From Bacillus sp. SA1-12 (lineage in GTDB: Bacteria > Bacillota > Bacilli > Bacillales > Bacillaceae), in the NCBI RefSeq assembly GCF_000981385.1, contig NZ_LATZ01000012.1, positions 1 to 64,000 on the forward strand: a stretch of 64,000 nt of DNA, written 5' to 3'. This document shows, piece by piece, positions 31,435 to 39,966 of this stretch. Both the position numbers and the translations under genes were made by a program. The notes beneath the pieces were generated by a model. That model did not search any database, was not told the DNA's origin, and worked only from the letters and a program-made list of their open reading frames with translations. Position 1 is the stretch's first letter. Each line of letters opens with the position of its first letter.

Positions 31435-32265
31435 ATGGAGATGAGTTTAACTAGAATTAATGAAATAACTATTATCCTTTATGCGTTTTGTGTACTTTTA
31501 TATTTTATAGATTTTCTTAACCATAACCGGAAGGCGAACCAAGTTGCCTTCTGGTTACTTTCTATTGTTTGGCTTTTGCAAACAATTTTTTTATTTGCCC
31601 GAATGATTGAAACTGGAAGATTCCCAGTTTTGAATGTATTTGAAGGACTTTATTTTTACACATGGGTATTGGTTACTCTATCTGTTGTTATTAACAAATT
31701 TTTACGAGCAGAGTTTATCATTTTTTTTACAAATGTAATAGGATTTATCATGATGGCCCTACATACTTTCGCACCGGCGCAATATGAGTCGGCAGCGGTT
31801 TCAAGTAAGCTTGTCTCAGAATTGTTATTGATTCATATTACAATGGCAATACTTTCATATGGGGCTTTTTCTCTTTCCTTTGTTTTTTCAATTCTATACT
31901 TGATTCAATTTAATTTACTGAAAAAGAAAAAATGGGGACAACGTCTTCTTCGTCTAGAAGATTTAACGAAGCTTGATCATATGTCATATGTATTAAATGT
32001 TATTGGTGTACCAATCTTGTTATTAAGTTTGATTTTAGGCGTCATTTGGGCCTATATAAAGATTGAAAAATTTCATTGGTATGATGCGAAGGTGCTCGGG
32101 TCTTTCATGGTTTTATTAACGTATAGCATTTATTTATATAATCGCATTGTCAAAGAATTACAAGGAAAGTCAGTCGCACTATTAAATGTTGCTTCATTCC
32201 TTGTCTTATTAATCAATTTTTTTCTATTCGGCAGCTTATCAAGATTTCATTTTTGGGACTCTTAA
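31435..32265 (+). CDS. hemX: HemX membrane protein (CcsA-like)
   Basis: Integral membrane protein with about eight helices that in B. subtilis lowers the level of glutamyl-tRNA reductase. Belongs to the cytochrome c assembly (CcsA/CcmC) superfamily: the WV-type loop region near HIEKFHWYDAK-like residues and histidines in MALHTF and LLLIHITMAIL are visible. 276 residues. ATG 31435 has GAGAGGA 8 bases upstream; ATG 31441 is an alternative. Second gene of the hem operon. Confidence 0.9.
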   Translation: MEMSLTRINEITIILYAFCVLLYFIDFLNHNRKANQVAFWLLSIVWLLQTIFLFARMIETGRFPVLNVFEGLYFYTWVLVTLSVVINKFLRAEFIIFFTNVIGFIMMALHTFAPAQYESAAVSSKLVSELLLIHITMAILSYGAFSLSFVFSILYLIQFNLLKKKKWGQRLLRLEDLTKLDHMSYVLNVIGVPILLLSLILGVIWAYIKIEKFHWYDAKVLGSFMVLLTYSIYLYNRIVKELQGKSVALLNVASFLVLLINFFLFGSLSRFHFWDS

Positions 32266-32296
32266 TGACACCATTAGATTGAACTAGGAGGATTAT

Positions 32297-33229
32297 ATGC
32301 GAAAAATTATTGTTGGTTCAAGGCGAAGCAAACTTGCGTTAACCCAAACCAATTGGGTGATTAATCAGCTAAAATCATTTGGACTTCCCTTTGAGTTCGA
32401 GGTTAAGGAAATTGTGACTAAGGGAGATAAGATACTGGATGTTACCTTATCAAAAGTTGGCGGAAAGGGGTTGTTTGTCAAAGAAATTGAGCAGGCAATG
32501 CTCTCTGGCGAAATTGATATGGCTGTACATAGTATGAAAGATATGCCTGGTGTTCTGCCGGAGGGACTGACCATCGGCTGTGTCCCAAAACGGGAAGACC
32601 ATCGGGATGTGCTAATTTCAAAAGAGCATAAAATGCTGGCAGATCTGCCAAAGGGGTCAATAATCGGAACAAGCAGCTTAAGAAGAAGTGCACAATTATT
32701 AATCGAACGGCCGGACTTAGAAATAAAATGGATAAGAGGAAATATTGATACGCGCCTTGAAAAGCTAAAAACAGAAGAGTATGATGCAATTATTTTAGCG
32801 GCAGCAGGGTTATCTAGAATGGGGTGGAGCAAGGAAGTTGTCACAGAATTTTTGGAGCCGGACATTTGTTTGCCTGCAGTAGGGCAAGGAGCCTTAGCTA
32901 TTGAGTGCCGGGAAGATGACCAAGAGTTACTAGACCTGCTTGCCAAATTCACCGATAAAGCAACTCAATTAGCGGTTACTGCTGAAAGAACATTTCTTAC
33001 GAAAATGGAAGGCGGCTGCCAGGTGCCGATCGCTGGTTTTGCATCAGTGAATGAAAAACATGAAATCACGTTTACTGGATTGATTGCTTCTCCAGACGGA
33101 AAGGAAATTTATAAAAAGCAAGTAATCGGTGCAGATCCTGTAAATGTAGGCGAGAATGTTTCAGCTGAATTAACAAAACAAGGGGCAAAAGCGTTAATAG
33201 ACAGGGTAAAAGAGGAGCTCGATCAGTAA
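32297..33229 (+). CDS. hemC: Hydroxymethylbilane synthase (porphobilinogen deaminase)
   Basis: Joins four porphobilinogens into hydroxymethylbilane. The dipyrromethane cofactor cysteine is Cys241 in [35 protein letters not shown] and [20 protein letters not shown] are conserved. 310 residues. ATG with TAGGAGG upstream. Its stop overlaps the hemD start by one base. Confidence 0.97.
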   Translation: MRKIIVGSRRSKLALTQTNWVINQLKSFGLPFEFEVKEIVTKGDKILDVTLSKVGGKGLFVKEIEQAMLSGEIDMAVHSMKDMPGVLPEGLTIGCVPKREDHRDVLISKEHKMLADLPKGSIIGTSSLRRSAQLLIERPDLEIKWIRGNIDTRLEKLKTEEYDAIILAAAGLSRMGWSKEVVTEFLEPDICLPAVGQGALAIECREDDQELLDLLAKFTDKATQLAVTAERTFLTKMEGGCQVPIAGFASVNEKHEITFTGLIASPDGKEIYKKQVIGADPVNVGENVSAELTKQGAKALIDRVKEELDQ

Positions 33230-34026
33230 TGGCAGATCACCTTCCATTGCAGGGGAAACGAGTTTTAATTACACGTGCAAAAGCTCAAGTCCAAGAGTTT
33301 CTTACCAAAATCGAAGCAGCAGGCGGTATCGCAATACCTGCCCCGCTGCTGGAGATCAGAGCAAATGAAGAGTTGGAACAAATGATCAAAACGACCATTT
33401 TACATTTGAAAAACTACGATTGTATTGTGTTTACAAGTGCAAATGGCGTTTCTTTTTTTAAAAGGTATTTAGATAAATGGAATATTCCATATTCCAAGTT
33501 AAATCATTTAATTGCCGCTTCAGTTGGCAGTAAAACGAGCAAACAAATGGAAAAGCTGGGCTTACGAGTTTCCATTATTCCAGAAGAGTTTGTTGCAGAA
33601 AAATTAGCGGAAAGCTTATCGAAAAGTTTGCCAGATCATGCAAAGGTTTTGGTTATCCGCGGGAATCTTGCCCGTCCGACACTCGTAACGGAATTAAAGC
33701 AAAAGGGTTTTTCTGTGACAGATCTCGTCGTTTATGAAACAATACATAAGAAAGATGAAGCAGAAAAACTGAAAAAATATCTTCAACATGATGAACTGGA
33801 TTTTATTACGTTTACCAGCTCCTCGACAGTTGATAGCTTTATGAGGGTTTTAAATCAACAAGAGCTTCAAGAGAATTTAAAGAAAGTTGTATTTGTTTGC
33901 ATAGGTCCAATTACAAATGATACGTTAAATGATTATGGCTACAATGGGATCATGCCTGATTCCTATACAATTGATGAAATGGTAAAGCTCATGATAGAGC
34001 ATGAAATTAGTAAGGAGGGTTTATAA
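33229..34026 (+). CDS. hemD: Uroporphyrinogen-III synthase
   Basis: Cyclises hydroxymethylbilane with inversion of ring D. Sequence is weakly conserved as usual, but GKRVLITRAKAQ at the N-terminus, DCIVFTSANGVSFFKRYL and DFITFTSSSTVDSFM mark the two-domain fold. 265 residues. ATG overlaps the hemC stop; hemB follows with no gap. Confidence 0.95.
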   Translation: MADHLPLQGKRVLITRAKAQVQEFLTKIEAAGGIAIPAPLLEIRANEELEQMIKTTILHLKNYDCIVFTSANGVSFFKRYLDKWNIPYSKLNHLIAASVGSKTSKQMEKLGLRVSIIPEEFVAEKLAESLSKSLPDHAKVLVIRGNLARPTLVTELKQKGFSVTDLVVYETIHKKDEAEKLKKYLQHDELDFITFTSSSTVDSFMRVLNQQELQENLKKVVFVCIGPITNDTLNDYGYNGIMPDSYTIDEMVKLMIEHEISKEGL

Positions 34027-35016
34027 ATGAACATTCAATTTGCAAGACATCGCCGCCTGCGCTCAAGTGCGAATATGCGGGAGATGTTACGAGAAAACCA
34101 TGTACGGGTAGAGGATTTTATTTATCCAATTTTTGTTGTTGAAGGAGAAAATAAGAAAAATGAAGTCTCTTCAATGCCTGGTGTTTTTCATTTATCATTA
34201 GATTTATTAAATCAAGAAATAGAAGAGGTTGTTTCTCTAGGCATTAAGTCAGTCATCTTATTTGGAGTACCTGAACAAGAACAGAAGGATGAGGTAGGTA
34301 CGCAGGCATTTCATGACCACGGAATTGTTCAACGAGCTACACGACAGGTGAAAGAATCTTTTCCAGAGATGCTTGTTGTAGCAGATACTTGTCTTTGTGA
34401 ATATACAGACCATGGACACTGCGGAATTGTGGAAAATGGACAGATTCTAAATGATTCAACACTTGATTTATTAGCGCGTACTGCTGTAAGTCAGGCTAAG
34501 GCTGGAGCTGATATCATTGCACCTTCGAATATGATGGACGGTTTTGTTGCAGCAATTCGCCATGGCTTGGATGAGGCTGGGTTTGAGCACATTCCGATAA
34601 TGTCGTACGCAGTAAAATATGCGAGTGCATTTTATGGACCATTCCGTGATGCCGCTCAAAGTACGCCGCAATTCGGAGACCGAAAAACTTATCAAATGGA
34701 CCCAGCAAATCGAGAAGAAGCTTTTAGAGAAGCCCAGTCAGATCTTGAAGAAGGGGCAGACTTTTTAATTGTAAAGCCGGCTCTTGCATATTTAGATATT
34801 ATCCGTGATGTAAAAAATAATTTTAACGTACCAATTGTTGCTTATAATGTAAGCGGGGAGTATTCAATGATTAAGGCAGCTGCACAGAACGGCTGGATCG
34901 ATGAAAAAGCAATTGTCAAGGAAATGCTTGTTGGGATGAAACGTGCCGGTGTGGATCTAATCATTACTTACTTTGCAAAAGATGTTGCTCGCTGGTTAAA
35001 GGAAGATCATTCATAA
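34027..35016 (+). CDS. hemB: Delta-aminolevulinic acid dehydratase (porphobilinogen synthase)
   Basis: Condenses two 5-aminolevulinates. Schiff-base lysines are in [18 protein letters not shown] and in [11 protein letters not shown]; the zinc-type cysteine cluster [15 protein letters not shown] is present, so this is a Zn-dependent form. 329 residues. ATG directly after the hemD stop, with AAGGAGGG inside hemD. Confidence 0.97.
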   Translation: MNIQFARHRRLRSSANMREMLRENHVRVEDFIYPIFVVEGENKKNEVSSMPGVFHLSLDLLNQEIEEVVSLGIKSVILFGVPEQEQKDEVGTQAFHDHGIVQRATRQVKESFPEMLVVADTCLCEYTDHGHCGIVENGQILNDSTLDLLARTAVSQAKAGADIIAPSNMMDGFVAAIRHGLDEAGFEHIPIMSYAVKYASAFYGPFRDAAQSTPQFGDRKTYQMDPANREEAFREAQSDLEEGADFLIVKPALAYLDIIRDVKNNFNVPIVAYNVSGEYSMIKAAAQNGWIDEKAIVKEMLVGMKRAGVDLIITYFAKDVARWLKEDHS

Positions 35017-35059
35017 AAAAGCCGATTACTTTAATCATCAGTGGGAAAGGGGAATACAA

Positions 35060-36346
35060 ATGAAAAGCTATGCAAAGAGTGAAAAGGCATTCCAAGAGGC
35101 ATTAACGTTAATGCCTGGAGGAGTTAACAGCCCTGTTCGTGCATTTAAATCTGTGGGGATGAACCCAATTTTCATGGAACATGGGAAAGGCTCGAAAATT
35201 TTCGATATCGATGGAAATGAATATATTGATTATGTATTATCATGGGGCCCTCTTATTCATGGTCATTCACATGACACCGTGGTTGAAGCTATTAAAAAGG
35301 TCGTTGAATCTGGGACAAGCTTTGGGGCGCCAACTTTAATTGAAAATGAATTAGCCAAACTTGTCATTGAACGAGTCCCTTCAATAGAAATCGTGCGAAT
35401 GGTGAGCTCCGGTACAGAAGCAACAATGAGTGCTTTACGCTTAGCCCGCGGGTATACGGGCCGTAATAAAATTCTTAAATTTGAGGGATGTTACCACGGC
35501 CATGGAGATTCATTATTAATTAAAGCTGGATCAGGTGTGGCAACATTAGGATTACCGGACAGCCCTGGGGTTCCTGAAGGTGTTGCCAAAAACACGATTA
35601 CTGTTCCTTATAATGACCTTGACAGCGTCCGTTATGCATTCGAACAATTTGGAGAAGATATTGCTGGTGTGATCGTTGAGCCTGTTGCCGGAAACATGGG
35701 GGTTGTTCCGCCTCAGCCAGGATTTTTAGAAGGTCTTCGAGAAGTGACAGAAAAAGCGGGTGCTTTGCTCATTTTTGATGAAGTCATGACTGGATTCCGT
35801 GTTGATTACGGCTGTGCTCAGGACTATTTTGGTGTTACACCTGATTTAACATGCTTAGGAAAAGTAATAGGCGGTGGCCTTCCAGTAGGAGCATATGGCG
35901 GTAAGGCGGAAATCATGCAGCAAATCGCACCGAGCGGTCCTATTTACCAAGCAGGCACATTGTCAGGAAATCCATTGGCCATGACGGCAGGGTACGAAAC
36001 CTTAAAGCTGTTAACAAGAGATTCGTATAAAGAATTTAAACGAAAAGCAGATCGACTTGAAACTGGATTATCCGAGGCTGCCAAGGAATATGAAATTCCT
36101 CATACGATCAATCGCGCCGGATCAATGATTGGTTTCTTCTTTACGAACGAGCCTGTTATTAACTATGAAAAAGCAAAAACGTCTAATCTTGAGTATTTTG
36201 CCAAGTATTATCGAAGCATGGCAAATGAGGGAGTATTCCTCCCGCCTTCCCAATTTGAAGGCTTATTCTTATCAACTGCACATAGTGATGAGGATATTGA
36301 TTATACAATCGAAGCAGCAAAGAAAGCATTTGCTGCACTGAAATAA
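35060..36346 (+). CDS. hemL: Glutamate-1-semialdehyde 2,1-aminomutase
   Basis: PLP enzyme that makes 5-aminolevulinate from the HemA product. N-terminal [19 protein letters not shown] phosphate site [16 protein letters not shown], Asp in [12 protein letters not shown], and Lys in [18 protein letters not shown]. 428 residues. ATG with AAAGGGG upstream. Last gene of the hem operon. Confidence 0.97.
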   Translation: MKSYAKSEKAFQEALTLMPGGVNSPVRAFKSVGMNPIFMEHGKGSKIFDIDGNEYIDYVLSWGPLIHGHSHDTVVEAIKKVVESGTSFGAPTLIENELAKLVIERVPSIEIVRMVSSGTEATMSALRLARGYTGRNKILKFEGCYHGHGDSLLIKAGSGVATLGLPDSPGVPEGVAKNTITVPYNDLDSVRYAFEQFGEDIAGVIVEPVAGNMGVVPPQPGFLEGLREVTEKAGALLIFDEVMTGFRVDYGCAQDYFGVTPDLTCLGKVIGGGLPVGAYGGKAEIMQQIAPSGPIYQAGTLSGNPLAMTAGYETLKLLTRDSYKEFKRKADRLETGLSEAAKEYEIPHTINRAGSMIGFFFTNEPVINYEKAKTSNLEYFAKYYRSMANEGVFLPPSQFEGLFLSTAHSDEDIDYTIEAAKKAFAALK

Positions 36347-36350
36347 TATG

Positions 36351-36386
36351 AAAGAGGGTCTAACACATTGTGTTAGGCCTTTTTTA
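36351..36386. terminator. Terminator of hemAXCDBL, shared with the minus strand
   Basis: AAAGAGGGTCTAACAC pairs with GTGTTAGGCCTTTTTT across a 3-base loop. The minus-strand gene at 36373 has its stop codon in the right arm, so the hairpin probably ends both transcripts. Confidence 0.88.
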
Positions 36387-36594
36387 ATATTCTGGAAACA
36401 AAAATATTTTTGTTATAAGGGATAGGCACTTCGACATCCACCTTGCCATGGTCCTTCTTGTAGGTAAAGGACACCTTCAATTCCTGAGACCTTATTTGCC
36501 CTGGGCTGACCAAGGCGCTTGCAAATTTGTCCAATGTAAAGAAATAGAACGCGTATGCTTGATCTTTGGATAAGACCGCAAAGAAACTTATCAT
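36373..36594 (-). CDS. Small protein of unknown function between hemL and spoVID
   Basis: 73 residues, starting MISFFAVLSKDQAYAFYFFT and ending in a basic tail (FVSRILKKA). ATG 36594 is chosen because GGAAAGGGAG lies about 6 bases before it on the minus strand, a strong site. No family recognised; no clear membrane helix or signal. It lies divergent from spoVID and convergent with hemL, ending in the shared terminator. The good ribosome binding site is the main reason to accept it. Confidence 0.55.
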   Translation of the reverse strand: MISFFAVLSKDQAYAFYFFTLDKFASALVSPGQIRSQELKVSFTYKKDHGKVDVEVPIPYNKNIFVSRILKKA

Positions 36595-36667
36595 ATTTTT
36601 CTCCCTTTCCACATACATCTGTAATGTCATAGTAATTTGTTAGGCTATTTGAAAGGAGGAAATATCT

Positions 36668-37828
36668 TTGCCACAGGATAAAGAACAATTACGCTTTTCT
36701 GTAGAAGAATCAGTCTGGTTTCAAAAAGGACAGGAAGTATCCGAACTATTAACTATTTCATTAGAACCTGATATTACAATCCATGAGCATGATCAGTACA
36801 TTTCCATTAGAGGTGCACTTCAACTTACGGGTGAATACAAAATAGATAACGAAGCAAAGGTGCAAGACCAATTTGAATATGCAAATGTACGGTATGTAAA
36901 TGAAGTATCTACTCGTGAAGATGGTATAAGCATATTAAATCACCGTTTTCCGGTGGATATCACGATTCCAAGCAATAGAATTGAAGATTTAAATGATGTA
37001 TATGTAGCCATTGAATCATTTGATTATGAGCTTCCAGAGTTAAAATGTCTAAGATTAGTGGCTGACTTATCAATTGGTGGTATAACAAACGAGCAGCCTC
37101 AACAACAGGTTGCCGACGAAGTGGAAAGCGAAGAAGAAGAGGCATTAGAACCGCTTTTTAGAGGGGAACAACAGGAAGAAACTTTTGAATATGACAGCCA
37201 ACCTTCACCGCCGTCATTTGAGCAAAGACCATCTAATCCTTTCTCATCATTATATCAGGAACCTGAAACTGCTGAGGAAGACGTGGACAAATTGTCATTG
37301 AATCATTTTGAGCCGGTAAGTCAATCAGAAAAAGAGACAGTGACAGAAGAAGTAAGTATCGTTGCTTCAATACCAAGACAAGAACAGAACGAAGAATTGT
37401 ATGTTGAAAGCAACAAAGAAGAAGAGATTCACGAGGAAGACCTTTATGATCCATTCGTTGTTGAGGTAAGGAAACAGGAAGAAATAGAAGAAGATACAGA
37501 TGGGCCGCCTGAAGTTCAATATTCCTTGTTCTCTAAAGCAGAAACTTTAGAAAACAGCGAGATTGAAGAGGATGTTGAAGAAGAAAGAGAAGAAGAAAGT
37601 AATCCGAAGGATGCACATTATCTAACAAGTCTTTTTGCCCGCGACGATGAAGAGGATTTTTCACGGGTTAAAATGTGTATAGTTCAGCAAGGAGATACAA
37701 TAGAGCTGATCTGTGAAAGGTATGATATTACAGTCCAACAGCTTATGAGGGTTAATGATTTCCATGCTGATCAAGATGTTTATGAGGGACAAATTCTATA
37801 CATTCCTGCCTATTCAACAAGTAAATAA
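36668..37828 (+). CDS. spoVID: Stage VI sporulation protein D (coat morphogenesis)
   Basis: Mother-cell protein that surrounds the forespore and directs coat encasement with SafA and SpoIVA. The conserved N-terminal domain starts LRFSVEESVWFQKGQEVSEL, followed by a long acidic, Glu-rich low-complexity region (about 145-315), and a C-terminal LysM domain (about 338-382: CIVQQGDTIELICERYDITV...GQILYIP). 386 residues, shorter than B. subtilis SpoVID because the acidic part is shorter. TTG start with GAAAGGAGG upstream. Confidence 0.94.
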   Translation: MPQDKEQLRFSVEESVWFQKGQEVSELLTISLEPDITIHEHDQYISIRGALQLTGEYKIDNEAKVQDQFEYANVRYVNEVSTREDGISILNHRFPVDITIPSNRIEDLNDVYVAIESFDYELPELKCLRLVADLSIGGITNEQPQQQVADEVESEEEEALEPLFRGEQQEETFEYDSQPSPPSFEQRPSNPFSSLYQEPETAEEDVDKLSLNHFEPVSQSEKETVTEEVSIVASIPRQEQNEELYVESNKEEEIHEEDLYDPFVVEVRKQEEIEEDTDGPPEVQYSLFSKAETLENSEIEEDVEEEREEESNPKDAHYLTSLFARDDEEDFSRVKMCIVQQGDTIELICERYDITVQQLMRVNDFHADQDVYEGQILYIPAYSTSK

Positions 37829-37858
37829 ACATAAGTATATAAATTTATCATTTCAGTT

Positions 37859-37987
37859 TTAACGGGCAGTAAATCCCTTCCTTCAACATTCAAGATATAT
37901 AGGGGGTAACTGCCTGTAAAGATCTGATAAGTCTCGTAAGGTTATTTTTTGATCCCTTATTACTCCGAAGGCAGTTGGCCCCGTTAA
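37859..37987 (+). other. Structured segment between spoVID and ysxE
   Basis: TTAACGGG (37859-37866) can pair with CCCGTTAA (37980-37987). Inside, GGGGGTAACTGCC (37902-37914) pairs with GGCAGTTGGCCCC (37970-37982) with one mismatch, or ACTGCC (37909-37914) pairs instead with GGCAGT (37865-37870). The alternatives exclude each other. No protein-coding frame is convincing here. Confidence 0.5.
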
Positions 37988-38043
37988 TTCTTAGCAGATT
38001 GTGCCAATTATACATTCAAGGGATCATGTTAAATACTTGAAGA

Positions 38044-38080
38044 AACAGCATGAGGCAGGGTTTACCTCAGCTGTTTTTTT
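38044..38080 (+). terminator. Intrinsic terminator 35 bases before ysxE
   Basis: AACAGC-A-TGAGG (38044-38055) pairs with CCTCA-GCTGTT (38065-38075), with a 9-base loop and a run of T (38074-38080). It could end spoVID transcription or act as an attenuator for ysxE. Confidence 0.8.
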
Positions 38081-38114
38081 CAATTTCTCATTAGAGGATT
38101 TGAGGTGTCAAACA

Positions 38115-39143
38115 TTGGCTATACAAGTTCACGAACTAAGGCCCCTATTAATGGATTATGATATTCGTGCTGAATATATAGAAGATATAAGCAATAAAGC
38201 CGTCAAGGTTTATACAGACTCTGGAACGTATGTACTAAAGAAGCTCCCAAAACAATTCAACCCTGCCTTTGTCGATTCATTTCGTATTCTAAGTCAACAA
38301 GGTTATAAAGGCTATGTTCCTATAGTGAAGAATCAGCAACTGCAGTACATTACCCAAAAGAACAAGGAATATTATTATTTGATGCCTTGGCTGGCAAATG
38401 AATCAGAGGATGAACTAGATGCACGGCATCAATACTTATTTAAGGAACTCGCTAAGATGCACAGTCGTACGGAAAGGGAAGTAAAATTAAATGGTCAAGA
38501 AGCAGCTAAACATTATGAAGCATTATTGAAAAGCTGGGAAAAGTCAAAACTTGCATATGAAAAATTTGTTGACCAATGTGAGCGAAGATTATATCTATCC
38601 CCTTTTGAATTACAAGCTGTCACTTATTTTATTGAGGTAAGCCGTGCGATCGATTTCTCAAAAAAGAAGCTGAAAGAATGGTCTGAAGTGATGGAGGGGA
38701 AAGAAAAAGGGAGAATTGTATTAATTCATGGAAAAATATCTTCTCATCATTTTTTATATGATGATCAAGGAACCGGCTATCTTACAAACTTTGAAAGGGC
38801 TAAATATGCTGCACCAATAGATGACTTCCTTATATTCTTGAACCGAACGGCATCCTCGTATCCGACTCAATGTAATGATTGTGTAAACTGGTTTTATACG
38901 TATCAAAAAATCTACCCGTATAAAGAAGAGGAAATGCTGTTATTTTTAAGTTATCTTGCCTTTCCGGATCGGATATGCCGAATCATTCAAAGTTATGTCA
39001 ATAATGACGAAATCGAATCTGAGCTGGCAAGGAATCAACAATTGGTAAATGCATACTGGCATTTTAAAAATATAGAATACATCGTCATGAACATATCTGA
39101 AATGGAAGAGAAGAAGAAAATGCAAGCAGAGTCAGCTGAGTAA
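38115..39143 (+). CDS. ysxE: YsxE, CotS-like spore coat protein
   Basis: Kinase-fold protein of the CotS/YsxE group, part of the spore coat in B. subtilis; no catalytic role established. Protein-kinase-like N-lobe (NKAVKVYTDSGTYVLKKL) and APH-like C-lobe (IVLIHGKISSHHFLYDD, YLTNFERAKYAAPIDDFLIF), in which the usual catalytic Asp positions are altered (HGKISSHHF), suggesting no phosphotransfer. TTG 38115 is chosen with GAGGTG upstream; the frame is open back to 38001 but crosses the terminator hairpin. 342 residues, like B. subtilis YsxE. Confidence 0.88.
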   Translation: MAIQVHELRPLLMDYDIRAEYIEDISNKAVKVYTDSGTYVLKKLPKQFNPAFVDSFRILSQQGYKGYVPIVKNQQLQYITQKNKEYYYLMPWLANESEDELDARHQYLFKELAKMHSRTEREVKLNGQEAAKHYEALLKSWEKSKLAYEKFVDQCERRLYLSPFELQAVTYFIEVSRAIDFSKKKLKEWSEVMEGKEKGRIVLIHGKISSHHFLYDDQGTGYLTNFERAKYAAPIDDFLIFLNRTASSYPTQCNDCVNWFYTYQKIYPYKEEEMLLFLSYLAFPDRICRIIQSYVNNDEIESELARNQQLVNAYWHFKNIEYIVMNISEMEEKKKMQAESAE

Positions 39144-39147
39144 AAAT

Positions 39148-39184
39148 AAATGAGGCGACAAAATGTCAGCCTCATTTTTTTATT
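39148..39184 (+). terminator. Terminator of ysxE
   Basis: AAATGAGGC (39148-39156) pairs with GCCTCATTT (39169-39177), with inner GACA/TGTC, then T7. Confidence 0.9.
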
Positions 39185-39238
39185 TTATTTGTGGAAAAGT
39201 AGGAGCTTATTGCATATTGTGTTTATACAAGAATGCCA

Positions 39239-39430
39239 TTATATCCAATCATAACGAAAAGCAATAGCTAAAAAAATTAAAAGGGCTAGTAATAATACAT
39301 CAAAGGATGTTGGAAAGAATACTGTTCGAATACCTTGAAAAATCGTTAATGGAATAATAATTTGGATGCCGACATCTCTTATTTGTCTTACCCAAGGCGG
39401 AAGTGTGTAAGGGTTATACCGCCGCTTCAT
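39239..39430 (-). CDS. Small membrane protein of unknown function
   Basis: 63 residues: a basic, proline-containing N-terminus (MKRRYNPYTLPPWVRQIRDV) and one or two membrane helices (about 20-33 and 43-58, the latter FDVLLLALLIFLAIAF). ATG with AAGGAGGAGTTGTGAT upstream on the minus strand, a strong site. No family recognised. It lies alone between ysxE and valS. Confidence 0.7.
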   Translation of the reverse strand: MKRRYNPYTLPPWVRQIRDVGIQIIIPLTIFQGIRTVFFPTSFDVLLLALLIFLAIAFRYDWI

Positions 39431-39603
39431 ATCACAACTCCTCCTTTATCTGCTTTAAATGTAATTTTAAGCCTCATTCATGTCTAACATTTAAAATGAG
39501 TAAAAATCAAGCTTTTGCTTGCAGGATATTTGACGTACTATCATCTTATGCACGTCACCCGTGATAGGTGCCCGTATATAAATACGGAAAATTGGCGAAG
39601 ATA

Positions 39604-39633
39604 TTGACGGAAAAAAGAATTTTTTAGTAATAT
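39604..39633 (+). promoter_or_regulatory. Probable valS promoter
   Basis: TTGACG (39604-39609), 18-base spacer, TAATAT (39628-39633), just upstream of the T-box leader. Confidence 0.6.
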
Positions 39634-39639
39634 AGAATA

Positions 39640-39906
39640 GATCAATTTCATAACAGTTTAAACGTTGAATGGGAAGAGTACAATTGCCATCTCCTTACAG
39701 AGAGAGAAATCATATGCTGAAAGATTTCTTATGTTGATGCATTGGAAGGTCGCCCAGGAGTTGCTTCTTTGAATACAGTAGGAGAAGCCGGTGCAAACCG
39801 TTATCATTTTAAGTGCATAGACTATTTCTATAGTTTGTGAAAAAAGGTGGTACCGCGAAATTATTCTCCTTTCGTCCTTTTATTGGATGAAAGGAGTTTT
39901 TATTTT
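39640..39906 (+). promoter_or_regulatory. T-box leader (valine specifier) of valS
   Basis: T-box core AGGTGGTACCGCG at 39845-39857. The terminator pairs CTCCTTTC (39866-39873) with GAAAGGAG (39889-39896) and has a T run. The likely specifier is GTC at 39750-39752 in GAAGGTCGCCC, a valine codon in the same context (GAA...GCC) as the leucine specifier upstream of ilvB. It should raise valS expression when tRNA-Val is uncharged. Confidence 0.92.
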
Positions 39907-39966
39907 GTACATAAGTTTTACATGGCTTATGAAATTCGCAGGTAGATAAAGGAGGAAACTATTTAT

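Noticed and set aside
32365..32952. Long minus-strand frame (195 codons) inside hemC
   Set aside because: Shadow frame, low-complexity Ser-rich translation typical of antisense of a real gene.
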